In this document: piece by piece, positions 18,401-26,285 of the stretch
Position numbering within the stretch: the stretch's first letter is position 1
Layout: each line of letters begins with the position of its first letter
Assembly: GCA_003388555.1 (NCBI GenBank)
Contig: QQVD01000070.1
Coordinates: 1 to 34,088, forward strand
Reading direction: 5' to 3'
DNA length: 34,088 bases
Source: Acidobacteriota bacterium
GTDB lineage: Bacteria; Acidobacteriota; Thermoanaerobaculia; Multivoradales; Multivoraceae
Position numbers and translations under genes: made by a program
The notes under the pieces: model-generated
What the model was told of the DNA's origin: nothing
Databases searched by the model: none
What the model saw: the letters and a program-made list of their open reading frames with translations, nothing else

Positions 18401-19769
18401 GGGCCGAGGCGGTCGCGGTCCTCGACGAAGGGCGGCCGCGTCGCACCGTGCCGCCTTCGACGGCGACGGTGGCGCCGGGCACCGGAGTCCCCTGCTCGTC
18501 GACGATCCTGCCGGTGAGTCGCAGGGACGGCTCCACGGAGACCTCGAGGTCGCCGAGCAGCTCGAGGGTGGACGGCAGGCTCTCCGACTTCGGCAGGTAG
18601 TGCGGATGGGCGATCTGGATGGCGCTCCACTGGCGTTCGGCCAACGGCAGGCCGAACTGGCCGCGCCGGTCGCTGCGCACCACGTCGCCTGGCCGCCAGG
18701 TGCTGAACACCAGAGCGTCGGCCACCGGCAGCCCGGAGCTCGCATCGAGCACGGTCCCGTGGACGGCGCGCGGGTTCTCGAGCCGGATCCTCTGCGCAGC
18801 CGGAGATGCCTTCTGTCGCGGCGCCAGCGACAGCTCTGCGAAGGCGGGCGCCGCGGACTCGAGCCGATAGGAGACGGCGCTCTCGGCGTGGGCCATCACC
18901 CGGATGCGGCCCTCCTCGTCGGCGCGGGCGATCGGCACCGAGAAGCGCCCCATGCTCACCACGGCGCCGGCGGCGGGGCGGCCGCCGGGCTCCTCGATGA
19001 CCACGCCTTGGTCCACTCCTGTGTGCAGCTGCAACGTGACGCGCTCGCCGGTGGCGTTGCTCTCGTCCATCAGGTACGCCGGATGCGCGGCGCGCACCCA
19101 GCGCGGGCCCGCGGGGAGGCGCGCGCTGGCGACGCCGTCGGCGTCGGTGCGGCGGACCTGGCGCGTGGTGCGCGGCCGGAACGGTGCGCGAACGGCGGAC
19201 GAGCGCTGCTCTTCGAGCAGATCGGTGCCGCGGCCGTTGACCGAGTCGAAGAGCACCAGTGCCCCTTCTACAGGCGCGCCGCCTGGGCCGGTGACCCTCG
19301 CCTCGACGAGCACGCCGCGCTCGAGCTCGATCGCCGGCAGCACGACGTCGTGCAGCAGCGGCACCAGGTCGACGGCCACCGGCGCCAGGCGGTGCGCGGG
19401 ATCCTCGATCGTGAGGCGCCAGATCCCCGGCTCGGCGGCGGTGACCACGAAGCGTCCGCCTTCGACGATGGAACGCGACGTCGGTTCGGGTGCCAGGCCC
19501 GGTTCGAGCTCCTCGATCCGGCGCTGGAACGACGACGGATAGGGCCGCAGCGTCACCTCCAGATCGCCGAGCATCGCGTCCGAGAAGCCCTCGGCGTGCA
19601 GCGAGCCCTCGATCCGCAGGCCCGTCGCCGCAGACGTGGTCTGCGGTGTCTGCGCGAGACCCTCGTCCGCGGCCGCGCCGCCGAGCAGAAAGGCCAACAG
19701 GATCGCCGCGACGCTGCATGCGACGAGGGTGGAGTGGTCAGCACCGGAGCCCGAGTCGATTCGATCCAT
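15471..19769 (-). CDS. Giant secreted protein of carboxypeptidase-regulatory/CnaB-like modules
   Basis: 1,432 residues. An N-terminal signal (about 14-39, TLVACSVAAILLAFLLGGAA, then ADEGLAQ) marks it as exported. The rest is a chain of beta-sandwich modules of the carboxypeptidase-D regulatory/CnaB type, recognisable by the cycle G-x-V-x-D-x-x-G-x-P-V-x-G-A-x-V followed by D-A-D-G-x-F-x-I/L-x-G-L. Examples are GRIVDEQGTPVPGATVAVEG, GRVLGADGAPLEGAELSRV, GVVVTPDGDPVAEARVSARP and GQVVEAGTGAPVAEASVVVY. I count roughly ten or more. No catalytic domain, sorting motif or C-terminal membrane helix is seen. The role is probably structural or binding at the cell surface. ATG 19769 has GGAGGGGGGAG upstream. 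It may be read divergently from the same gap as the glycosyltransferase-like gene. Confidence 0.85.
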   Translation of the reverse strand: MDRIDSGSGADHSTLVACSVAAILLAFLLGGAAADEGLAQTPQTTSAATGLRIEGSLHAEGFSDAMLGDLEVTLRPYPSSFQRRIEELEPGLAPEPTSRSIVEGGRFVVTAAEPGIWRLTIEDPAHRLAPVAVDLVPLLHDVVLPAIELERGVLVEARVTGPGGAPVEGALVLFDSVNGRGTDLLEEQRSSAVRAPFRPRTTRQVRRTDADGVASARLPAGPRWVRAAHPAYLMDESNATGERVTLQLHTGVDQGVVIEEPGGRPAAGAVVSMGRFSVPIARADEEGRIRVMAHAESAVSYRLESAAPAFAELSLAPRQKASPAAQRIRLENPRAVHGTVLDASSGLPVADALVFSTWRPGDVVRSDRRGQFGLPLAERQWSAIQIAHPHYLPKSESLPSTLELLGDLEVSVEPSLRLTGRIVDEQGTPVPGATVAVEGGTVRRGRPSSRTATASAPDGGFVLHGVTAEGGRLLVEHPAFVPHDETHQALAKLAAASPFEVVLQRGIVLTGGVVDEQLRPVAGARVLLYERQRDAQPDPGYAMRLARSTGARHSIRLTGETDAAGRFRIPHAQAGHFDLIVLHDRYAEASVPGVQVSEEHAVAGEHGAPAELELGEVTLSRALSVVGRVLGADGAPLEGAELSRVSEPDNALLRSRREPDARSDADGRFEIAGIPPKTPVHLAVRASRHGPQVVRDIEPGARDVEIELQPGADLRVLVEERLESGGSEPADPTSVRLQPTRYDGVPVAASAVTENGEALLEGLSPGRYRLQVHATGRLAHSEELDLAALAPGDEPPTVTVVLERGRRILVTVVDPAGLPLEEAQIDAQLVMDDPVQLAEAQRSGQHSLAAIPHFGRFELVAPTDRDIHVVALHPGHRTETRTVPAGDEDLALRIEMRPGLTVTGVVVTPDGDPVAEARVSARPPEPGNFGGGRLGDGATTQADGSFRLGGLAEGDHVLSAHHHDWAPSEPVRIAVSEHRPSAGVTLQMRPGLAIEGVVVGLDVDALARLRITAHPMSGTYPYFGRGASPDYEGRFELGQLWPGTWLVKGEEQVSGRTRQQSVTLTEGGLDQPVELRFGDGFTLAVRVRERGEPAAGAFVYAIDEAAGMRSQGAGNVRTDANGEARLADLPPGDYQVYVSLPSGAVSQQQVALDGDREIEIDLRGIELTGQVVEAGTGAPVAEASVVVYRGSGTSSGLSDQFAGRALTGADGSFALTLPDATNRDDSRFSYQAQAEGYVADQGVLDPAVANRIVLERATALRLRLTPPPPHGSHVQLRASDGRRWVQGVSRVNPSEDGSVVFQHLGVGAWRAVVTTERGFARFEAVVPTPEGAIPTLTLEPFAVLRIVTGSRAQGTAAIVSEPGLASTTAVLGAAVLDESIAPGSPSRAEDGAFVIPGLPDGDLVLRIRAADGSEEEHPVRLVAGATTEIVLP

Positions 19770-19889
19770 TCTCTACTCCCCCCTCCGCTTTCCGAGAGCC
19801 CGTCCGCCACCGCGGGTCGAGTGCTCCGATGAGGATCTGCGCCCGATTGTCGCACGTGGTCGTTGCTGCGTTCGGGGGTTCCCAGAGAC

Positions 19890-19917
19890 TTGGTACGAAC
19901 CGCGTAGCCGCTACAGT
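19890..19917 (+). promoter_or_regulatory. Candidate sigma-70 promoter for the 20040 gene
   Basis: TTGGTA (19890-19895) and TACAGT (19912-19917) are separated by 16 bases, each matching four of six consensus positions. They lie 122 bases before the start at 20040. It is the best -35/-10 pair I can see in the window; no experimental support. Confidence 0.4.
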
Positions 19918-20039
19918 CCACTCCTTCGATCAGACTCCTCCTCCCACGACGTGAGCGCCGCTCGACCATGACGCGCTGGCGCTGATCGCCGGATCGGCTG
20001 GACCGCCGGTCGAGCCGCGAGCCGTCGACGACGAAGACC

Positions 20040-21392
20040 ATGACCTCGCTCGAGCCCTTCGCCCCTGTCGACCTCGCAGTCGCCCTCACCGGCGGTGCCG
20101 TCGCGCTGCTGCTGCAGGCGCCGCTCATCGGCGCCGCGGCGGAGCGCTTCGAAGGCGACGAAGGCGAGTATCTGGCACGGGCCGGCCGGCAGGGACCGTA
20201 CGCGCACGACCGCCACGCTCCCGAGCCCTTCCTGCGTCTGCCGGGCTTCGTCACCTGGATCGCCCTGCTCGTCGGCGGTGCCCGGCGCCGCGGCGAGATG
20301 CCGTCGCCACGGCGCGCGCGCTGGGGGATGTCGCTGGTCGCGGCGTCGGTGGTCGCACTGACGGCGCTCCTCTCGGCGTCGATCGGCGGAACGCCGGCGG
20401 CGGCGTTGAGTACCCTCCTGCTGCTCCTGCTCGCCGAGCGGGCGCTGCTCGCGGTGTGCCTGTGGCCCGACGGCATGCTGGCGCTGTGCGCGGTGCTCGC
20501 TGTGACCCTGGTCGGCGGCGGCGCCGGAGGGATCGGGCGGGCGGTGCTCCTGGGAGCGGTCCTGACGGCGGCGGTGACGGTGCGGATCGACGGTCTCGCC
20601 ATGGCCGCGGGCTCGATGGTCGCCGTCGCGGCTCTGGGCTGGAGGTCGGAGGAGCTGCTCTGGTGCGTTGTGCCGCCGCTGCTCGGCTTGGTCGTGTGGA
20701 CAGTGCGCTCACGGCGGCGCTACGGGGTCCCGGTGCCGGAGACGACCTTCGCCTTCAATCTCGCCGTCGCGGCGCGCGAGCTCGACGGCGGCAGCGAGCC
20801 GATCGAGCGCTCGGTGGTCGAGGTGTGGGCGCACGGCTGGCGCGATCGGACCTGGAGCGAGCGTCGCGGCGCTGCCTGGTGGTCGCTGCGCCGATTGGGG
20901 TCGCGCCCCTTCTCGGCCGCGGCAGCGCTGCTGCGCCGGGTGCTCGTGCTGCTGGGCCCTGACAGCTTCGGTGAGCAGCAGCTGCTGCGCCAGGGCGGCC
21001 TCTTCGACGGCGGAGGCGGCGGCCCGGGCCTCTCCGCGCGCTGGCGCCTGATCCTCGGCGCCGGTGCTCGCTGGGAAACTCCGGCGCTCGTCGGCCTCTC
21101 TCTCGCCGGCGTCGTGGCGATGCTCGCCGGCCAGGCCCCGGCCGGCCCTCTGCCGCGCCTCGCCCTGCTGCCCTTCGCCGCCCACGCCGCGGCGTGCGTC
21201 GCGGTGCACACGCGCACCCGCTACCGCGCCCCCCTGCTGCCGCTGTTCGCTCTCGGCGGGGCCCATGCCGTGGTGGCCCTCGGCGATCTGGTGGCCCAGG
21301 GAGCGGTAGCGGCAGCGGCAGCCGCGGCGGCCCTGGGGGGCGCGAAGACCTTCCTGCTGGTGCGCCATCCCGCCCGCCACGAGCGCACTTAG
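20040..21392 (+). CDS. Polytopic membrane protein, glycosyltransferase-39/ArnT-like
   Basis: 450 residues with many hydrophobic helices, Leu/Ala/Val-rich throughout. The first periplasmic loop carries GDEGEYLARAGR (Asp40, Glu41), in the place where GT-C lipid-linked-sugar transferases have the catalytic acidic pair. Near the C-terminus RTRYRAPLLPLFALGGAHA resembles the Arg-x-Arg-x-x-x-Pro-x-x-P segment of this family. If correct it would transfer a sugar from a polyprenyl carrier to a lipid or protein on the outer face of the inner membrane. The N-terminal motif is somewhat diverged and the protein is shorter than most ArnT-like enzymes, so a non-catalytic relative is possible. ATG 20040 is taken because the candidate promoter lies upstream. 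It precedes the exporter gene by 310 bases. Confidence 0.65.
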   Translation: MTSLEPFAPVDLAVALTGGAVALLLQAPLIGAAAERFEGDEGEYLARAGRQGPYAHDRHAPEPFLRLPGFVTWIALLVGGARRRGEMPSPRRARWGMSLVAASVVALTALLSASIGGTPAAALSTLLLLLLAERALLAVCLWPDGMLALCAVLAVTLVGGGAGGIGRAVLLGAVLTAAVTVRIDGLAMAAGSMVAVAALGWRSEELLWCVVPPLLGLVVWTVRSRRRYGVPVPETTFAFNLAVAARELDGGSEPIERSVVEVWAHGWRDRTWSERRGAAWWSLRRLGSRPFSAAAALLRRVLVLLGPDSFGEQQLLRQGGLFDGGGGGPGLSARWRLILGAGARWETPALVGLSLAGVVAMLAGQAPAGPLPRLALLPFAAHAAACVAVHTRTRYRAPLLPLFALGGAHAVVALGDLVAQGAVAAAAAAAALGGAKTFLLVRHPARHERT

Positions 21393-21702
21393 CGCGCCGA
21401 TCGCGGGCCGCGGGAGCTTCGAGTCGCCGTCGCCGCGCGGCATCCGCTCGAGGCCGACGGCGCGAAGGCGGTGAGGGGCGTACACTGCGCGCCGGGCCGG
21501 CGACTTCGGCGTGCCGATTCCAGCGCCCCACGAGGCACTGGGGCAGGCGCGCTCCATCCCCGCCCTGGCGGTCCGGTGCGTCCGCAGCGCCGCGAGGCAA
21601 CGCCTCCGCCCCGACGACCTTCCTGACGACCCTCTGCGCTGTCGCGCACTCCTCCCGCTCGCGGGCGCTCTCCCTCCAAAGCCCCCACCGTTCCCCAGAA
21701 CG
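21393..21702. other. Intergenic region before the RND exporter
   Basis: 310 bases with no convincing gene. The exporter frame is open from 21511 but the extra 64 residues are Pro/Arg-rich and unlike any family N-terminus. A TACACT hexamer at 21481-21486 in a GC-rich setting may be a -10 box, without a good -35. Confidence 0.4.
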
Positions 21703-24198
21703 ATGCTCCGTCGATTCCTCGAGACCCTCGCTCGCGTCTGCTTCCGCGCGCCGCGCCGCGCCATCGTGCTCGCCACGCTGCCGATGGCGCTGCTCGGGCT
21801 GTGGGCGCTGCGGGTGCCGGTGGATCTCAGCTTCACCGGCATGCTCGACCAGGAGTCGGGCGAGATCGCGCGCTACTTCGAGATCAGCCACGAGCACCAG
21901 CTCGGTGGCTATCTGCTGACGTTGATCGAGCTGCGCCGACCGCTCGCTGCCGGCGCCGCGGAGTCCGCCGAGCAGTCGGCGCGACTCGACGCTGCGGTGG
22001 CGAAGGTCGCCGAGGTGCTCTCGGCGAGCCCGCTGGTGCAGTCGGTGCAGCCGCCGGCGGACCCGCAGTGGTGGGTCGACAACCTGCCCTGGCTGATCGA
22101 CGCGGAGCTCTTCGACGCCGCCACCGGGCTGCTCGAAGGCGGTCTCGATCCGGCGGCGGGCGCGCGCCTGGCCCGCGCCGTCGGTGACGCCCCGCTGCTC
22201 GACGATCCCCCCGGTGTGCGCCTGGTGCAGGTGCGGATGACCAACGATCCGCTCGAGATGGCGGTCGGACGCTGGGACTTCTTCGAGGTCGAGCAGCTGG
22301 TGCGCGAGCAGGTGGAGCCGCTCTTCCCCGAGGTCGCGGTGCGCTTCGCCGGCATGCCGGCGGTGGCGGCGCAGGACCAGGCCTACACCCTCGGGCTGAT
22401 CCGCAAGCTGACCCCGGCCAGTCTGCTCCTGGTGCTCGGGCTGTTCTCGCTGGTGGAGCGGCGCTGGCAGAGTCTCGCGGCGGTGCTCCTTGTGCTGGTG
22501 CTGGCGATGGGCGCGACCCTGGGAGTGGTCGGGCTGCTCACCGGTGGACTGACGCTGATGGAGACCTTCTTCGGGGTCACCGTCTTCGGTCTCGGCGTCG
22601 ACTTCGCGGTGCACCTGTTCGTGCGCTTCCGCGAGGAGCGTGAGAAGTGGCGGGGGGCCGAGGAGGCAGTGGCGGCGACCCTGCGCGGCACTGGCCGCGG
22701 CGTCGTCGCCGGCGCCGTGACCACTGCCGGCGCCTTCCTGATCGTCTCGCTGGCCCCCGACCCGGTGGCGGTGCACCTGGGGCTCTCGGGCGGCATCGGC
22801 CTGCTCCTGTGCCTGCTGCTGATGCTCATCCTGCTGCCGGCGGTCTGGGGTCTCAGCGAGCGTGACCAACCGCTCGACGACGCGGCGGAGGACGCGTCGA
22901 GACCGGACGAGGCGGCGCGGCGGCGCCGTAGCGCCAGCTCCGCCCTGCGCACCCTGCGGCGCTTCGAGGTGGTCTCCGAGCTGGCGGTCCGCCACCCGCG
23001 CTCGACCCTAGTAGCCACCCTCGCCCTGCTCGTCGCGGCGGCGTTCGCGCTGCTCGGCTTCGAGTTCGAGACCGACGTCTCGAAGGTGCTCAACCGCAAG
23101 GTCGACTCTGTCCAGACGGTGGAGCGCATCCAGGACCTCTACGAGCTGAACGGCGCCCCCTGGATCGTCACCGCGGAGGACCTCGCCGAGGCGAGGCGCC
23201 TGGCCAGGGCCTTCCGCGCCTCGGAGGAGTTCAGCTACGCGACGACGCTGGCGGATCTGCTGCCGGAGAGCGACGAGGAGATCGCCCGTCGCCGCGAGCG
23301 GCTCGAGGAGCTGTGGCCGCGCATCGCCGCCCTCCGCTCGCTGCTCGCCGGTCTGCCGCCGGAGGCGATCGCCGCGGCGCCACTCCTGCAGCCGCTGCTG
23401 GCACGGTTGCCCGAGGGATGGAGCGCGGCGGACCTGTCGCGCCAGATGACGCAGCTGCTCGCTGCGCTGGAACAGGCGCCAGGTCGGGAGGCGCCGAGCC
23501 TGGCGACGCTGCCGGCCGGAGTGCGCGAGCGCTTCGAGTCCGAGAGCGGCGAGCAGCTGGTGATCGCCTACGCGCGCGGCAGCAGCCTCGACGCCCTGGT
23601 GGCGCGCCGGCAGCGCGCCGCGGCGCAGGAGATCGATCCCGAGGCGACCTCGCTGAGCGTGCTGCTCGAGACCCTGATGCTCGGCGACCGGCCGTGGATC
23701 CGACCGGTGGCGTTCGCCATCGTCGGTTTCGTCGCCCTGGTGCTCTTCGTCGACTTCCGCCGCCCGCGGCTCGCCCTGCTGGCGCTGGTCCCGGTGCTGG
23801 TGGGCACCGGGCTGACGATCGGCGTGCTCTGCGCCGCCGGGGTGCGCTTCAACATCATGACGCTCACGGTGCTGCCGCTGCTCTGCGGGCTCGGCGTCGA
23901 CGACGGCATCCACGTGGTGCACCGCATGCTCGAAGAAGGGTTCGTGCGCCCGGCGCACTCGGCGGCGGCGGTGGGGCGGGCAGTGCTGATGACGACGCTG
24001 ACCACCTGCAGCAGCTTCGCGGTGCTGCTGTGGACCGATCACCCGGGTCTCGAGACGATGTCTCTGGTGATGCTGGTCGGCCTGCCGATCTGCTGGCTGT
24101 CGTCGATCACCACGCTGCCGGCCCTGGCGGTGCTGCTCTTCCCAGAGACCGGGCGCCGACATCAGGCAGAGTCCGCCGGCGGGCCGGCTGCCGCCTGA
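21703..24198 (+). CDS. RND superfamily (MMPL/HpnN-like) exporter
   Basis: 831-residue inner-membrane proton-driven exporter. It has the two-fold RND layout: helix 1 (RAIVLATLPMALLGLWAL), a large periplasmic loop (about 40-230), five helices, a cytoplasmic linker (DDAAEDASRPDEAARRRR), then the second half with helix 7, loop and helices 8-12. The proton-relay acidic residues are seen in FGLGVDFAVHLFVRFREER and in LLCGLGVDDGIHVVHRM. The length and the motifs are closest to lipid exporters such as MmpL or hopanoid transporter HpnN; no hopanoid gene is in the window. ATG 21703 is the first Met before the family start. It is single-component by appearance, with no membrane-fusion or outer-membrane partner nearby. 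Confidence 0.88.
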   Translation: MLRRFLETLARVCFRAPRRAIVLATLPMALLGLWALRVPVDLSFTGMLDQESGEIARYFEISHEHQLGGYLLTLIELRRPLAAGAAESAEQSARLDAAVAKVAEVLSASPLVQSVQPPADPQWWVDNLPWLIDAELFDAATGLLEGGLDPAAGARLARAVGDAPLLDDPPGVRLVQVRMTNDPLEMAVGRWDFFEVEQLVREQVEPLFPEVAVRFAGMPAVAAQDQAYTLGLIRKLTPASLLLVLGLFSLVERRWQSLAAVLLVLVLAMGATLGVVGLLTGGLTLMETFFGVTVFGLGVDFAVHLFVRFREEREKWRGAEEAVAATLRGTGRGVVAGAVTTAGAFLIVSLAPDPVAVHLGLSGGIGLLLCLLLMLILLPAVWGLSERDQPLDDAAEDASRPDEAARRRRSASSALRTLRRFEVVSELAVRHPRSTLVATLALLVAAAFALLGFEFETDVSKVLNRKVDSVQTVERIQDLYELNGAPWIVTAEDLAEARRLARAFRASEEFSYATTLADLLPESDEEIARRRERLEELWPRIAALRSLLAGLPPEAIAAAPLLQPLLARLPEGWSAADLSRQMTQLLAALEQAPGREAPSLATLPAGVRERFESESGEQLVIAYARGSSLDALVARRQRAAAQEIDPEATSLSVLLETLMLGDRPWIRPVAFAIVGFVALVLFVDFRRPRLALLALVPVLVGTGLTIGVLCAAGVRFNIMTLTVLPLLCGLGVDDGIHVVHRMLEEGFVRPAHSAAAVGRAVLMTTLTTCSSFAVLLWTDHPGLETMSLVMLVGLPICWLSSITTLPALAVLLFPETGRRHQAESAGGPAAA

Positions 24199-24211
24199 GG
24201 GCCCAGGCGGC

Positions 24212-24217
24212 GTACGA
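24212..24217 (+). promoter_or_regulatory. Candidate -10 box, possibly leaderless transcript
   Basis: TACGAT matches four of six -10 positions and would place the transcription start at about 24224-24228, on the proposed GTG. No -35 consensus is visible. Confidence 0.3.
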
Positions 24218-24227
24218 TCGCCTCACC

Positions 24228-24773
24228 GTGACCCCGCCGCCTCCAGCCGCCTCGACGACTCGCAGCGGGCCGACGCCGATGCCCGGTCGGCCGCCGGTCG
24301 AGCTGACCGCCGCGGCGCGCCTTTGGCTGCGGGTCCTCGTGGCGCTCTGTGCGCTGTTCGTGGTCCAGGGGGTGAGCTGGTGCGTGTTCGGCAGCTTCGA
24401 CCCGTTCGGCATCTGGGACACCATGGCGGCGAGGACGCTGTTCGGACAGGGCGAGCTGCCGCCGGAGGCGGCGCGCTTCGGCCGCCTCCTGGTGGTGCCG
24501 CTGGGTGCGACCAGTGCCGGCTTCTTCGCTCTCGCGGCGCTGGTGCTGTGGCGCGGGGTCGGCCGCGAGGGAAGGGCCTGGATCGTCGACGCGTTCGCCG
24601 TCGGCTTCGCGGTCTGGTTCCTGGTCGACTCGCTCTTCTGTGCCGCGATCGGCGCCTGGTTCAACGTGCTCTGGGTGAACCTGCCGGCGCTCGTCCTGGT
24701 CGCCATCCCCACGGCGCTGCTGCGCCGTGCTCTCGGCCAGGTGCTCGCGAGCGAAGATGCGGTGAGCACGTAG
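24228..24773 (+). CDS. Small polytopic membrane protein of unknown function
   Basis: About 181 residues (or 164 from ATG 24279). Four likely helices: LWLRVLVALCALFVVQGVSW, LLVVPLGATSAGFFALAALV, WIVDAFAVGFAVWFLVDSLF and VNLPALVLVAIPTALL. I recognise no family. GTG 24228 lies 11 bases after a TACGAT -10-like hexamer (24212-24217), so the transcript might be leaderless with this start; ATG 24279 is the alternative. Neither has a clear ribosome site. The gene follows the RND exporter by 29 bases but its own promoter would make it independent. Confidence 0.7.
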   Translation: MTPPPPAASTTRSGPTPMPGRPPVELTAAARLWLRVLVALCALFVVQGVSWCVFGSFDPFGIWDTMAARTLFGQGELPPEAARFGRLLVVPLGATSAGFFALAALVLWRGVGREGRAWIVDAFAVGFAVWFLVDSLFCAAIGAWFNVLWVNLPALVLVAIPTALLRRALGQVLASEDAVST

Positions 24774-24868
24774 TGGGGACGTAACGACAGACCTCCCGGC
24801 GCTGTAGAAGCAGACGTGGCAGGGGCTCGTGCGTTTCGAGGGCCTCCGCCGCGACGAGGAGGTGCCCC

Positions 24869-25921
24869 GTGCTCAGCGCTCTGTCCGACGGAGACGGCGT
24901 CCCGGTCGACTGGTTCTTCGTCTACAAGATCCCCTATCGCGCCACCGCGGCGGGAGCGGCGGACGGCGGCGCGGTGGCCACCGGGTTCGAGTACCTCTAC
25001 TTCGACTCCCGCGAGTCGAAGCCGCTCGCCCTGGCGCCGCAGCTGCTCACCGACGCGACCGGCGCGATCCACCGCACTCTGGCCTCGCTGCTGGGTGCGG
25101 CGGGCGACCAGGGCTCGGGATACGGCTGGATCCTCTACAACGACGAGCTGCCCGACAGCACCAGCAACCGCGGCACCGCCGGCCACACCAAGGGGGTGCT
25201 CGGCTACGACGTCGGCAGCGACAGCGCCTTCTGGCTGCTGCACTCGACGCCGCGCTGGCCGCACCCGGAGAAGGTGTTCTTCCCCGAGGACGAGAAGCAG
25301 TACGGCCAGACCTTCCTCTGCGTCACCCTGCCGAGTGTGGCGGAGGCCGAGCAGATCGCGGCGCAGATGCGTCGCGAGCAGGAGCCCCAGACCTACGACT
25401 GCCGCACGCCGCCGGCGCTGGCCAGCGACTCCGAGCTCGCCCTGCTGGCTGCCGGCACCGCGCCGTCCGCTGCCGGTGCGACGACCTCCGTGGTGCCGTT
25501 CTCCTCACGCGGCGGCAGGCAGTTCCGCGCCATCGCCAAGAGCCGCGAGTGGGGCGAGGACTTCTGGATCGACCTGGTGGGCCCGGAGCTCGACACCAGC
25601 CTCAACGTCGAGTCATGGCGACGCGGCACGGTGCCGTCGGAGCTCGAGAAGGCGCTGCCGGGAGAGACGCTGCCGGCCGGTGAGCACACCGACGACGTGC
25701 AGGGCATCGACATGACGCCCCTCGCGGCGCCGTACGCCTGGCCGTACACCAAGGACCACGCCAAGTGGGCTATCGGCGAGGGCAGCGACTGGGTGTGCGT
25801 CGCCGATCTCAACCGCATGGTCTCGCAGGAGAAGCGCGGCGGCGGTGCGATCTGCTTCGAGCACGCCAAGCTCAACGCCTGGCTCCGCAGCGTCGAGAAG
25901 CTGAAGCCGGGCGCCACCTGA
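24869..25921 (+). CDS. Deoxyribonuclease II (acid DNase) family protein
   Basis: 350 residues that follow animal DNase II along most of the length. The N-terminus has GDGVPVDWFFVYKIPY; then come GWILYNDELPD, GHTKGVLGYD, FWLLHSTPRWP, YGQTFLCVTL and, near the end, DHAKWAI and CVADLNRMVSQEKRGGGAIC. His106-Lys108, His125 and His297-Lys299 correspond to the active-site residues of human DNase II (His115/Lys117, His132, His297/Lys299), so an active phospholipase-D-like, metal-independent nuclease giving 3'-phosphates is expected. Perfect AGGAGG (24857-24862) fixes GTG 24869. The in-frame upstream codons hold no other start down to a stop at 24782, so there is no signal peptide, unlike the lysosomal enzymes. 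The Cys next to the human N-terminus is absent. Known bacterial homologues are few. It is convergent with the subtilase across a repeat array. Confidence 0.93.
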   Translation: MLSALSDGDGVPVDWFFVYKIPYRATAAGAADGGAVATGFEYLYFDSRESKPLALAPQLLTDATGAIHRTLASLLGAAGDQGSGYGWILYNDELPDSTSNRGTAGHTKGVLGYDVGSDSAFWLLHSTPRWPHPEKVFFPEDEKQYGQTFLCVTLPSVAEAEQIAAQMRREQEPQTYDCRTPPALASDSELALLAAGTAPSAAGATTSVVPFSSRGGRQFRAIAKSREWGEDFWIDLVGPELDTSLNVESWRRGTVPSELEKALPGETLPAGEHTDDVQGIDMTPLAAPYAWPYTKDHAKWAIGEGSDWVCVADLNRMVSQEKRGGGAICFEHAKLNAWLRSVEKLKPGAT

Positions 25922-26022
25922 ACGGATCGGTGGCTGTCCCGGCGCGGCGGTGTTCGGAGTCCGCCGTTGGCTACGGCGTGGAGGACGACCAGGCGGTGAC
26001 GTCGCCGGATTCGCCGAACACA

Positions 26023-26050
26023 CATCCCGCCCCTGAGAGGGTGCGGGATG
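26023..26050. terminator. Hairpin in repeat unit 1
   Basis: CATCCCGC pairs with GCGGGATG, with an inner CCCT/AGGG stem around GAG and one bulged T. It could terminate either convergent transcript. No T tract follows, so it would be an intrinsic terminator of the atypical kind or an mRNA 3'-end stabiliser. Confidence 0.5.
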
Positions 26051-26127
26051 GATTTCATCGAGAGTCCGTTGACGACTACGCCGTGGAGGACGACCAGGCG
26101 GTGACGTCGCCGGATTCGCCGAACACA

Positions 26128-26155
26128 CATCCCGCCCCTGAGAGGGTGCGGGATG
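26128..26155. terminator. Hairpin in repeat unit 2
   Basis: Identical to the hairpin 105 bases earlier: 8-bp outer and 4-bp inner stem, GAG loop. Confidence 0.5.
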
Positions 26156-26232
26156 GATTTCATCGAGAATCCGTTGACGACTACGGCGTGGACGAAGACC
26201 ACGCCGAGACGTCGCCGGATTCGCCGAACACA

Positions 26233-26260
26233 CATCCCGCCCCTGAGAGGGTGCGGGATG
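26233..26260. terminator. Hairpin in repeat unit 3
   Basis: Third identical copy. It lies 26 bases past the subtilase stop and so would be the first one met by the subtilase transcript. Confidence 0.5.
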
Positions 26261-26285
26261 GATTTCATCGAGAATCCGTTGACGA

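Larger units (their letters stand above)
25922..26285. other. Convergent intergenic region with repeat array
   Basis: 364 bases between the DNase II stop and the subtilase stop. Nearly all of it is the 105-bp tandem array described separately; the first ~45 bases show no feature. I see no promoter or gene. Confidence 0.8.

Noticed and set aside
17451-19832. 793-codon open frame on the plus strand
   Set aside because: Antisense to the giant module protein; His/Arg/Gly-rich composition typical of a GC shadow.
21511-21702. 64-residue N-terminal extension of the RND exporter
   Set aside because: Pro/Arg-rich, not resembling the family, and ATG 21703 fits the usual exporter start.
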